Assembly (NCBI RefSeq): GCF_011759365.1
Contig: NZ_JAARLZ010000002.1
Span: 186,001 to 250,000, forward strand
Direction of reading: 5' to 3'
From: Luteibacter anthropi
Lineage (GTDB): Bacteria; Pseudomonadota; Gammaproteobacteria; Xanthomonadales; Rhodanobacteraceae
DNA: 64,000 bases
Position numbers and translations under genes: made by a program. The notes under the pieces were generated by a model that had not been told where the DNA came from, ran no database searches, and was given only the letters and a program-made list of their open reading frames with translations. Shown in pieces: positions 36,134 to 43,219 of this stretch; the first letter of the stretch is position 1; each line of letters begins with the position of its first letter.

Positions 36134-36904
36134 GCTCGAAGCCTGGCGTAACAGGCTCGGTGAGCGATTACGCGAGATGAGCACCGTTCCGGATGTTCCT
36201 GGTTCGGTAGGACAGGCGATGGTCGAGTTATGGCGGTTGGCCGTTGATCATGCCAACCGAGAAGTCATAGCAAACCTCAAAAACGAAAGCGCCGAATTGG
36301 CTCGAGAAAGGGGGGGTGGGAGACCCGATTGCTGGCAGCCGACGCCGAGACCACCCGGGCCAAAGCGGCTCTGGAGCTGACCGAACGCGCTCGTCAGACG
36401 CTGGACACCCGGCTACAGGACAACGAGGCGCTTCGTGCCGACCTTGTGCAGCAGCGCGACCGCCTTCAGGCTATTGGCGATCAGCAAGCTCTAGAGATCA
36501 AAGAGCTTCGCGCGCTACTCGACGAACGAGATGGCGAACTCCGAAGGGATCGAGAGCAGAAAGAAACCTATCTACGGAATGTTGAAGACCGAGCGCACCA
36601 AGAGATCGATCGAGCTCGATTAGACGCCAAGCAGTGGCAACACCGTTACGAAACCTCGGAGCGAGCGCATCAGAACGCACTGGTTACGGTTCAGACCGAG
36701 CGCGACCTATTGCGGGATCAATTGCGGAAAGCGGATAACGAGGCGGCTCGTTCCAAGGGTGTTGCATTGGCGTTAGAGAAGGTCCTGGCAAAAGGCCGGG
36801 CTGTCACACCACAACGCTCAAAAGCGAAGGCCGCCGCTGTTGTCGACGGAGCTGCAAAACGCAGCCGGAAATCGCCAGCTCGTTCTACAAGAAAGGCACC
36901 TTAG
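36132..36904 (+). pseudogene. KfrA-like DNA-binding coiled-coil protein, frameshifted and N-terminally short
   Basis: The first frame (from 36132 or ATG 36177) gives L-E-A-W-R-N-R-L ... V-E-L-W-R-L-A-V-D-H-A-N-R-E-V, the end of a KfrA-type N-terminal DNA-binding domain. At a run of seven G (36310-36316) it leaves frame; the frame that follows is a long Glu/Arg/Gln-rich coiled coil ending in a basic tail (A-K-R-S-R-K-S-P-A-R-S). One more G would fuse them. Traces of the missing domain (D-P-N-T-V-T-R) can be read upstream of 36132, inside the integrase gene on the other strand. KfrA-like proteins are partition or plasmid regulators often paired with integrases. Confidence 0.65.
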
Positions 36905-37252
36905 GGTATCCGCAGCCATGGCCTCGCCAGATGTCGCTAACCATGTCGCCTAATGATGATTGACGGCGTCGTTAATGACTGTGACGACGGGTCTGCGCTG
37001 GTCGGCAGCTTAACTGAGTCCGCAAACGGGAGATACATGACCGATAAATCAATAACTTATGCATTTCAAGCAACTAGGAATGACAAGGTATGAGGGTTAC
37101 GACGAGGTCAATGACCAAATGACATCGAATGCGACCGACGACAGAAGAGTCGCGGCATGCGCCAACCGGATAGGCGGCGCTGTCACATTTTCTATTTTAC
37201 ATAATATACATTATGCGGTATTCGTGGATGACTAAGGCGCACAGAGCGCCGC
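36905..37252. other. Non-coding, AT-rich right flank of the island
   Basis: No gene seen. The segment 37180-37220 is by far the most AT-rich in the neighbourhood and contains CATAAT-atac-ATTATG (37200-37215), a 6-bp inverted repeat. It may be a promoter, a protein-binding site or the right edge of the acquired segment. Confidence 0.4.
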
Positions 37253-37606
37253 CTATGGCACGATGAAGCTACCCGAACACCGCTCGCCGGTCTGCGTGTA
37301 AGAGCTACCGTCCACTAAGATCACCACTCCGCTCGCGCAACGCTGATTACTAGCCAGCCGACGCGGGCGTTTTGCTTGGGCCGCCTCAGAGGCAATGCGT
37401 GGATCGGGTGAAAAATACGGCATTGACGGCGACGAAACAGAGGGAGCCGCCATCGTGGTAATCGACTTCACCAAAGCATTGATCTGCTGCGTTTCACGGT
37501 AGCTTTGGATCGCCGAAAAGATGGCAAATGCCAATGCACATAATGCCGTTGCGGCAATATTCGCCCAAAAAACGCCCCAAAAAACCTCTGAACGATCCGT
37601 CGACAT
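37253..37606 (-). CDS. Small single-span membrane protein of unknown function
   Basis: 117 aa from ATG 37606, with GGTGGAG upstream; the longer frame to 37741 runs into the neighbour's promoter and start. One transmembrane helix at about residues 10-30 (F-W-A-N-I-A-A-T-A-L-C-A-L-A-F-A-I-F), a variable Ser/Pro linker, then a C-terminal pocket with two Cys (Q-R-C-A-S-G ... G-E-R-C-S-G) that could form a disulfide. No known function. It may be the last gene of the island or an unrelated core gene. Divergent from the GT9-like gene. Confidence 0.55.
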   Translation of the reverse strand: MSTDRSEVFWGVFWANIAATALCALAFAIFSAIQSYRETQQINALVKSITTMAAPSVSSPSMPYFSPDPRIASEAAQAKRPRRLASNQRCASGVVILVDGSSYTQTGERCSGSFIVP

Positions 37607-37765
37607 GCCCTGCTCCACCCCTGAAAGATCGCAGAATAGCGCAGCCTTCGTCCAGGTGGACGGGCGCGGCCACGTCCGCTGCCTGAGGTATAAACGGACC
37701 CCATGACGCGGCCAGGCCAAGCCTGGCTCCCCGTGCTCCATTCGACATCAGGAAGGTGCCAACGC

Positions 37766-38743
37766 ATGATGACCGACGATATCCAGGCCTGGCGCAGGGC
37801 CCGGCGACCGATCGCCTTTTTCTTCGGCGCGTTCGGCGACCACCTCCTTGCCCGTCCCGGCATTCTCGCCCTGCAACGGATCTTCGAAGGACGCCTGTCG
37901 TTCGCCGGTACACCGGACGCGTGGGAGCGCTTCTATCCGGACGCCGGTTTCCGGTCGGTGCATGCGATCCACATGGGCGCGACAAACAACGCGTTCGCCT
38001 TCGATCCCGCCCAGTTCGAGACATTCGCTTCCGACTTCGATGCTTTCATCAACCTCAACTGGTGGGAGTCCGACGACAACCTGGATATCGTCCGCCGGTT
38101 TCCCGACATACCCCACCTGAGAATCGCCAGCCATGGCGGCCGTCTGGCCCCGCTCACCGATACAGCGCACATGGCCGACAGTGCGTTCGTCATCGCGCGA
38201 TACCTGGACGATCGCCTGCACATCGACGATTTCGCCACCCTGCCGCCACCCTCTACGCGCTCGATCGCCCTTTGCCGGCAGCTTCGCGATCGATTGCCTG
38301 CCCACGCCCGCCTGCTTGTCGTGCACACGCATACGAAATCCGACAAGGAATGGGACGCCGTTCGCTTTCGTTCCGTCCTCGAACGCTTTCTTGACTCGCA
38401 TGACGACCATGTCGCCGTCGTCATCGACCCGGACGACCGAGGGCTCGACTTCGGCCGTCACGAGCGCCGGGTATTCAGCATCGAGGGCATGGATCTGGCG
38501 GCCACCACGGCACTGGTCGCCACGGCGGACCTTTTCCTCGGCGTGGACTCGTATTTCCTCCACGTCGCCGACTTCGCGCGCGTGCCGACCGTCGGTCTCT
38601 TCGGCCCGACGTCACCGGCGCTGTGGGGATGTCGCTTCACGCGCGCTCGTCATGTGGCCGCAAAGTCGATGAGCGACATTGGCGTGGATGCCGTCCTCGA
38701 TCACCTCCATGCCCTGGCTCGCATCGAGCGCGTAAGCGCCTGA
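37766..38743 (+). CDS. GT9-like (heptosyltransferase-type) glycosyltransferase
   Basis: 325 aa from ATG 37766 (AGGAAGG upstream; a second ATG follows at once). GT-B fold features: F-F-F-G-A-F-G-D-H-L-L at the N-terminus, V-V-H-T-H-T-K-S-D-K-E-W in the middle and F-L-G-V-D-S-Y-F-L-H-V-A-D-F ... G-L-F-G-P-T-S-P near the end, as in GT9 ADP-heptose transferases. GT9 enzymes act on lipopolysaccharide core or on proteins and peptides. It reads toward the RiPP cluster, about 400 bp away across an 18-bp palindrome. It could glycosylate the peptide product, or be unrelated. Confidence 0.7.
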   Translation: MMTDDIQAWRRARRPIAFFFGAFGDHLLARPGILALQRIFEGRLSFAGTPDAWERFYPDAGFRSVHAIHMGATNNAFAFDPAQFETFASDFDAFINLNWWESDDNLDIVRRFPDIPHLRIASHGGRLAPLTDTAHMADSAFVIARYLDDRLHIDDFATLPPPSTRSIALCRQLRDRLPAHARLLVVHTHTKSDKEWDAVRFRSVLERFLDSHDDHVAVVIDPDDRGLDFGRHERRVFSIEGMDLAATTALVATADLFLGVDSYFLHVADFARVPTVGLFGPTSPALWGCRFTRARHVAAKSMSDIGVDAVLDHLHALARIERVSA

Positions 38744-39151
38744 CCTGGTGGATTCGAAAGAAATTGCGCGATGCGTCGCCATCGATGCAGTTAACGCGTA
38801 GGCGTGAACTGAATTACTTGTAGGACTATTCCTACAAGTAATTCAGTCGGGGAGTGTAATCAATCGCTTGCATGCAGTCATCACCGACACGATTCTGCGT
38901 TTTCACAAATCACCCTTCCATGAAGCATTGACCCGATCAACTCGGCGACCGTAGGCTCAGGCCTCGCTCGTATCGCTGCTAAAGCACGCCGATACGACAG
39001 TTGGGGAAAACGGAACAGAAGTTCGTCGCGGCTTTACGAAAGCATCGCGACACTCGCTAGCGAATTCGACCCCAGGACATGACGTTCGTCGCCTTGGCGT
39101 ACCGTCGTGCCCCAGGTGACTAAAACGCAGTATCCGCAGGGAACGCACCCG
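38744..39151. promoter_or_regulatory. 408-bp region upstream of the RiPP cluster
   Basis: No gene seen. It contains the 18-bp palindrome at 38808-38847 and presumably the main promoter of the cluster. Bases 38880-38960 are less GC-rich than the flanks, as expected for a promoter. Confidence 0.5.
38808..38847. terminator. 18-bp perfect inverted repeat, 4-nt loop
   Basis: Arms 38808-38825 and 38830-38847 pair fully around CTAT. It is AT-rich (ACTGAATTACTTG... ) and has no T-run, so it could be the terminator of the glycosyltransferase gene, or a large operator controlling the RiPP genes. Confidence 0.55.
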
Positions 39152-40042
39152 ATGAAGGTCATCCTGGATTCCGTAGGGCCGTGTCCGACCGCCATCGACG
39201 CCCATGTCGTCGACGAAACGCTGGCCCGCCGCCGCTTCGTCAGCCTGCTTCGCTCCCACGGCCATGATGCCAAGGCCATCCGCGGCGAACTGATGTCCAT
39301 CGGCTGGCACGAGAAGGCCGCCGAAAACGCCATCGCGGAGATCTTCGACAGCAAGAGCATCTCACCGCAGTTGCACGGTCGACGCGTCGGCCCCGACCTT
39401 ACGCGGCTCCCGTCCCGCCTCGACCTGGGCGATCGCGGGGCCAGCGTACAGGTGCGAGTGCATCATCCCGACCTGTGCCTGGTCGGCGATTTCCTTTCCG
39501 CCGACGAATGCGAACGCCTCATCGCGGACGCCACGCCCTTGTTGAGGCGATCCCTCATCATTCGCGCGGATGGCGTCGTCGACGAGAACGGCGAGGAAGC
39601 CTACAGCCGCACGAGCGACCAGGCCAATTTCCTTCCCGGCGCGAGCGAACTGGTGGATGCCATCCAGCAACGCGTGTCGCGCTTTACGGGGTGGCCCGCG
39701 ACGCATATGGAAAACACCCAGGTCGTCAGGTACCGGCCCGGCGCGGACTTCGGCCCGCATCACGACTTCTTCGACCCGGAAGCCCATCGCGGCCTGATCG
39801 ACCGCGAGGGGCAGCGTATCGCCACGCTCATCCTGTATCTCAACACCCCGCCGGACGGGGGCGTGACGACGTTCACGGATATCGAGCTGGAAATCTATCC
39901 GCAACGCGGCTCGGCCGTGTATTTCGCCTACCCGCAGCAGTCGCCGGCATCGCTGACCATGCATTCCGGCGCTCCGCTGGGTAGTGGCGAAAAATGGATC
40001 GCGACGTATTTCCTTCGCGACCGGGCCATATCGCAGCACTGA
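39152..40042 (+). CDS. Prolyl-4-hydroxylase-type 2-oxoglutarate/Fe(II) oxygenase, RiPP cluster
   Basis: 296 aa from ATG 39152 (AGGGAA 10 nt upstream; a GTG at 39107 is less likely). The first 95 residues are a helical domain of unknown role, perhaps for peptide binding. The catalytic jelly roll carries the iron triad H203-x-D205 (G-P-H-H-D-F-F) and H271 (T-M-H-S-G-A-P) with 2-oxoglutarate-binding K281 (G-E-K-W), and the family blocks Y-S-R-T-S and V-R-Y-R-P-G. This is the prolyl-4-hydroxylase arrangement. With a proline-rich precursor encoded 1.2 kb downstream, proline hydroxylation of that peptide is the likely job. First gene of the compact cluster. Confidence 0.82.
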   Translation: MKVILDSVGPCPTAIDAHVVDETLARRRFVSLLRSHGHDAKAIRGELMSIGWHEKAAENAIAEIFDSKSISPQLHGRRVGPDLTRLPSRLDLGDRGASVQVRVHHPDLCLVGDFLSADECERLIADATPLLRRSLIIRADGVVDENGEEAYSRTSDQANFLPGASELVDAIQQRVSRFTGWPATHMENTQVVRYRPGADFGPHHDFFDPEAHRGLIDREGQRIATLILYLNTPPDGGVTTFTDIELEIYPQRGSAVYFAYPQQSPASLTMHSGAPLGSGEKWIATYFLRDRAISQH

Positions 40043-40067
40043 TCTGCAGCAACCCTTGGGGGACTTC

Positions 40068-41270
40068 ATGGAATCGATTGCCCGGGCCTTCGCCTCGCCC
40101 TACGAGGCCGAATCCGCGACCTTGCCTGCGTTGGTGGCCCTGCGCGTCTTCGAGCGCACGCGAAAGACCGTGTTGTCAGCCATCGACCCGCAGGCGAGCG
40201 ACGCCGCAGGGATCATGATCGCCGCCATCGCCCCGCCGGCATCGGGTACGTGGAAGCCTGAACTGGGCGTGGTGTCCCATGCGCTGGAGCAGCAGCCTAT
40301 GCTGGCGGCGCTCCAATTCATCCTCGCCTTTCACCACGATCCGTTCGAGTTCACCTGCACGCTGGAGCGGGAGGGCTCGATCTTCCTGGATGGTCACGTC
40401 GTTTCCGTGGCTGGCGATGTCCATGTGCTGGCGACAGAGGGCATGCTCACCCTCCGTTCGCAAGCCGGCGACGCGTCGTTCGGAACACGGCATGGGCGGA
40501 AGGTCCTCGCGGACAGCCTGGCGTTCCTGTTGCCACCTGGCGCCGATGGCCAGGGCTTCTACATGATGGCGCCGGGTCCGCCCGCCCGGCCCGCCATCTT
40601 CCCCGATCCACTGGCGCCTGCTCATTCGCTGCCCGGCGATATGACGACGTCCACGACCCTTGTCCAGGCCTTCGCCGCGCTCGACGCGACACGCGGCGCC
40701 TACGGCACGTGGGTACGCGGTGCCTTGGCCGGCGCGTGCATGGTACCCAAGGGCAACGATGTCGCGGCAACGAGCCCACGCTTTCCCGGACTCGTCGCGC
40801 TGCCCTGTGGCCTGGATCGCCTCGACTACATCGAGGTACTGGTGGTCGCGGCATGTCACCAGCGCCTGTGCCAGCTCGCCCTGGTCATGAACCTCGGTGC
40901 CGCCGGTCGCGAGGAGGTGCAATACGTGCCCGCACGCCGCTCCTACCTGACCTCCCGTCGCGCGCTGACCGCAGCTCACGAACATATCAATGTCCTGCTG
41001 GCCCTGGAATCCGTGGAAGCGGAAGGCGCGGAACGGCGCGATCTCGAACGCCGCATCGAGCGCCGACGACTCATGCTCGCAACCGATTGCCTACCCATTC
41101 TGGACACGTCCGACATCCTTAGCGAAGGCGGCGCCGAACTGTGGCGACGCCTTAAAACCTGCCTGGAAGATCATGGCGACGATCGCGTGCACGACGTGAT
41201 TTCCCTGGTCGAACCGGCAGGAAACGAATCTGTGGGCCCGCAGATACTTGTTGCCGGTGTGGCAACTTGA
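40068..41270 (+). CDS. RiPP-cluster protein, possibly a degenerate HExxH-type peptide hydroxylase
   Basis: 400 aa from ATG 40068 (GGGGGAC upstream), 25 bp after the hydroxylase gene. No confident family. The second half reads like the HEXXH-motif RiPP modification proteins (alpha-ketoglutarate/HExxH peptide beta-hydroxylases): S-P-R-F-P-G-L-V-A-L, then L-V-V-A-A-C-H-Q-R-L where the HExxH would sit (V260-A261-A262-C263-H264), then Y-V-P-A-R-R-S-Y-L-T-S-R-R and a helix with H304-E305-H306. If the match is right, the metal site is mostly lost and the protein may be a peptide-binding partner instead of an enzyme. It directly precedes the precursor gene, which supports a role in peptide handling. 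Confidence 0.5.
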   Translation: MESIARAFASPYEAESATLPALVALRVFERTRKTVLSAIDPQASDAAGIMIAAIAPPASGTWKPELGVVSHALEQQPMLAALQFILAFHHDPFEFTCTLEREGSIFLDGHVVSVAGDVHVLATEGMLTLRSQAGDASFGTRHGRKVLADSLAFLLPPGADGQGFYMMAPGPPARPAIFPDPLAPAHSLPGDMTTSTTLVQAFAALDATRGAYGTWVRGALAGACMVPKGNDVAATSPRFPGLVALPCGLDRLDYIEVLVVAACHQRLCQLALVMNLGAAGREEVQYVPARRSYLTSRRALTAAHEHINVLLALESVEAEGAERRDLERRIERRRLMLATDCLPILDTSDILSEGGAELWRRLKTCLEDHGDDRVHDVISLVEPAGNESVGPQILVAGVAT

Positions 41271-41286
41271 TTACGGAGACTTGAAG

Positions 41287-41481
41287 ATGAGCATTGAAGC
41301 AAAGAAGGACGATCTCGCCAGGGCCGCGGCCGAACTGGTGCTGCGCGAACTGGACGAGATCGAAGCAAGGGACATCTTTGGGGGTGATGGTGGCTGGGTG
41401 AAGGTCGGACCGGTCCAGCCGGTGCCGCCGGGCAAGCCGGGCGGCCCGGTGACCAGCCAGCCCAAAGCACCGGGCGCCTGA
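41287..41481 (+). CDS. RiPP precursor peptide, double-glycine leader and proline-rich core
   Basis: 64 aa from ATG 41287, with GGAGAC upstream. The leader is helical and acidic (A-A-A-E-L-V-L-R-E-L-D-E-I-E) and ends in I-F-G-G at 30-33, with Glu at -8, Ile at -4 and Leu at -12, matching the C39 peptidase recognition pattern. A second G-G ends at residue 36. The core (from residue 34 or 37) starts D-G-G-W-V-K-V and continues P-V-Q-P-V-P-P-G-K-P-G-G-P, with eight prolines and a collagen-like P-G-K-P-G-G-P. W37-V-K39 is the type of aromatic-x-x triplet that radical SAM enzymes link into three-residue cyclophanes. The family is new to me. Confidence 0.82.
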   Translation: MSIEAKKDDLARAAAELVLRELDEIEARDIFGGDGGWVKVGPVQPVPPGKPGGPVTSQPKAPGA

Positions 41482-41501
41482 CAGCCAAGCCACCAGGACG
41501 G

Positions 41502-41518
41502 GGCGGTTCAACACCGCC
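41502..41518 (+). terminator. Intercistronic hairpin after the precursor gene
   Basis: GGCGGT-tcaac-ACCGCC lies in the 74-bp gap between the precursor and the radical SAM gene. Such partial terminators or 3' stabilisers let the precursor be made in excess over the enzymes. No T-run follows, so read-through is expected. Confidence 0.5.
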
Positions 41519-41555
41519 TCGTCTTCCGGAGTCCCGGCCCGAAGGAACGCCCGCC

Positions 41556-42728
41556 ATGCGCATCAACGCCCTGTACGTCATCGTCAAGCTCGTCGAACGC
41601 TGCAATCTCAAGTGTAGCTATTGCTATTACTACACCGCCGACAACGCCGAGGTCTACGAGCGGCCCGCGCTCATGGCGTCCGGCCATCTCGACGATCTGC
41701 TGACGTTCGTCGAGCAGGCCAGGCGTGATACCCCGTTTCCTCGCGTGGTATTCGGTTTCCATGGCGGCGAGCCGACGCTGGCTAAGGCGGCCCATGTCCG
41801 TCGTTTCTGCCTGGAAGCGCGCCGCCGGCTGGAGCCGGAACTGTCGGTAGGTTTCTCGCTGCAGACGAACGGGGTCCATCTGTCGGACGATTGGCTCGCC
41901 CTGCTCGCCGAACAACGCATGGGCGTCGGCATCAGCATCGATGGCCCGAAAGACATTCACGATCGCTATCGGATGGATCATCGCGATCGCGGTTCCCACG
42001 ACCGCGTACGCCACACGCTTTCCAGGCTGCTTCCACTCGACGAGGGCGGGCTCATCCATCTCACGGCGCTGGCGGTCATGGGGGACGATTTCTCCGGTGT
42101 GCCGTCGTACCTCCATCTCGTCGAGGACCTCGGCGTCCGGCGGATCAAGCTGCTCTTCGTCGACCGTACCGCCGACGAACCATGGTACGGTGCCGACCAG
42201 GATCGACTTGCCTCTTTCCTGTGCGACACGTTCGACTACTGGTTGACTCATCATCGCGACTCGGTGGAAGTCGTCTTCTTCGAGACCGTGATCCGCGGCC
42301 TGCTCGCGGCGCGCCACGGGATTCGCGGGGATCGTTCTCGCATCACCCTGGGGTTTGCCCTGCTGAGCGACGGTCGCATCCGCATCCAGGACGATTTCAT
42401 GGTCGCCACCGACTGGTTCTGGTCGCAACGCGACCTCGCGGTAGCCCATGCAACGCTGGACGATTACCTCGGACAACCCCACCTGGAAGCGCTGGTCGGT
42501 TCGCTGATCGAGGCGCCCGCGGCCTGCGCCGGTTGCGCGTATGCAGATTCGTGCGCTGGCGGCGAGGTGGCCCATCGATACACCCGTGCACGAGGATTCG
42601 AGAACCGCTCGGTGTATTGCCAGGCACTCACCGCCTTCTATCGCCATGTCGACGAGCGGCTCCTGGGCGGCGAGGCCCGCCTGCGTGAAGATCGAGCCGA
42701 CGTCGACGACGGGGTGCTCGTGGCATGA
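41556..42728 (+). CDS. Radical SAM/SPASM-type peptide maturase
   Basis: 390 aa from ATG 41556 (AAGGAA upstream). The radical SAM cluster motif is C16-N-L-K-C20-S-Y-C23, followed by the SAM-contacting G70-G71-E72-P73 (F-H-G-G-E-P-T-L) and I-S-I-D-G-P. A C-terminal Cys set C324-x2-C327-x5-C333-x21-C355 with C-A-G-G-E-V resembles SPASM or twitch domains that carry auxiliary iron-sulfur clusters. Relatives in the FxsB/XyeB group make C-C crosslinks in RiPP precursors. The substrate is surely the peptide encoded 74 bp upstream, and W-V-K is the likely site. Overlaps the next gene by ATGA. Confidence 0.88.
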   Translation: MRINALYVIVKLVERCNLKCSYCYYYTADNAEVYERPALMASGHLDDLLTFVEQARRDTPFPRVVFGFHGGEPTLAKAAHVRRFCLEARRRLEPELSVGFSLQTNGVHLSDDWLALLAEQRMGVGISIDGPKDIHDRYRMDHRDRGSHDRVRHTLSRLLPLDEGGLIHLTALAVMGDDFSGVPSYLHLVEDLGVRRIKLLFVDRTADEPWYGADQDRLASFLCDTFDYWLTHHRDSVEVVFFETVIRGLLAARHGIRGDRSRITLGFALLSDGRIRIQDDFMVATDWFWSQRDLAVAHATLDDYLGQPHLEALVGSLIEAPAACAGCAYADSCAGGEVAHRYTRARGFENRSVYCQALTAFYRHVDERLLGGEARLREDRADVDDGVLVA

Positions 42729-43219
42729 ACGACACGATCGCCGACGATCGCGACGAACTGCCACCGCTGCTCCGCCGCGAAGTGTTCGATCACCCCGGCG
42801 GGGTGGACTGGCTGCGAACGCAGAGCGCGGCACCCCTGCGCGGAATGCACGTCGTCGCCACCGCATGCCTGCTCCTTGTCGCGCTCCTGCTGGTCGGAGG
42901 ACTCGCCATCCACGTGCAGGAACGACGCATCGGCCAGGTCGAAGTCGCTCCCGCCGACGATTGCGGCGCAGGCCTTGCATCGTGCGTTTCGTTCCGCAGG
43001 CCAAACGGTAGCGAGGCTCCGCTGCATGTCGGGGCGGAGGTCAGGCTCGGCGACATTTACGGAACGATCCTCCGTGCGCCGACCTCGGCACGGGACGGCA
43101 GGATAGCGATCCGGGGCGCCTGGACGCGCGGGCCTGGCGATACGCCACTGAGCGTCACGACACGTTCAAGCCTGCTCAGCTGGGTCTTCGGCCACCCAGC
43201 CAGGGATGCGAGTCGATGA
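42725..43219 (+). CDS. Short HlyD-like membrane protein of the exporter
   Basis: 164 aa, overlapping both neighbours by ATGA. N-terminal L-L-R-R-E-V-F-D, one membrane span at about residues 43-63 (V-V-A-T-A-C-L-L-L-V-A-L-L-L-V-G-G), then a periplasmic part (G-Q-V-E-V-A-P, G-A-E-V-R-L-G-D-I-Y-G-T-I) like the start and end of HlyD-family membrane-fusion proteins. At 164 aa it lacks the long coiled coil and most of the lipoyl/barrel domains of the usual 400-aa family. It is either a minimal adaptor or a deleted one that still fits this exporter. Confidence 0.65.
   Translation: MNDTIADDRDELPPLLRREVFDHPGGVDWLRTQSAAPLRGMHVVATACLLLVALLLVGGLAIHVQERRIGQVEVAPADDCGAGLASCVSFRRPNGSEAPLHVGAEVRLGDIYGTILRAPTSARDGRIAIRGAWTRGPGDTPLSVTTRSSLLSWVFGHPARDASR

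Noticed and set aside
40968-40991. Literal HExxH zinc motif in the cluster protein
   Set aside because: The segment reads H-E-H-I-N, so the second His of HExxH is missing; only a looser family resemblance is proposed.
41508-43004. 498-codon open frame on the minus strand
   Set aside because: Antisense of the radical SAM gene, whose Cys motifs settle the coding strand.
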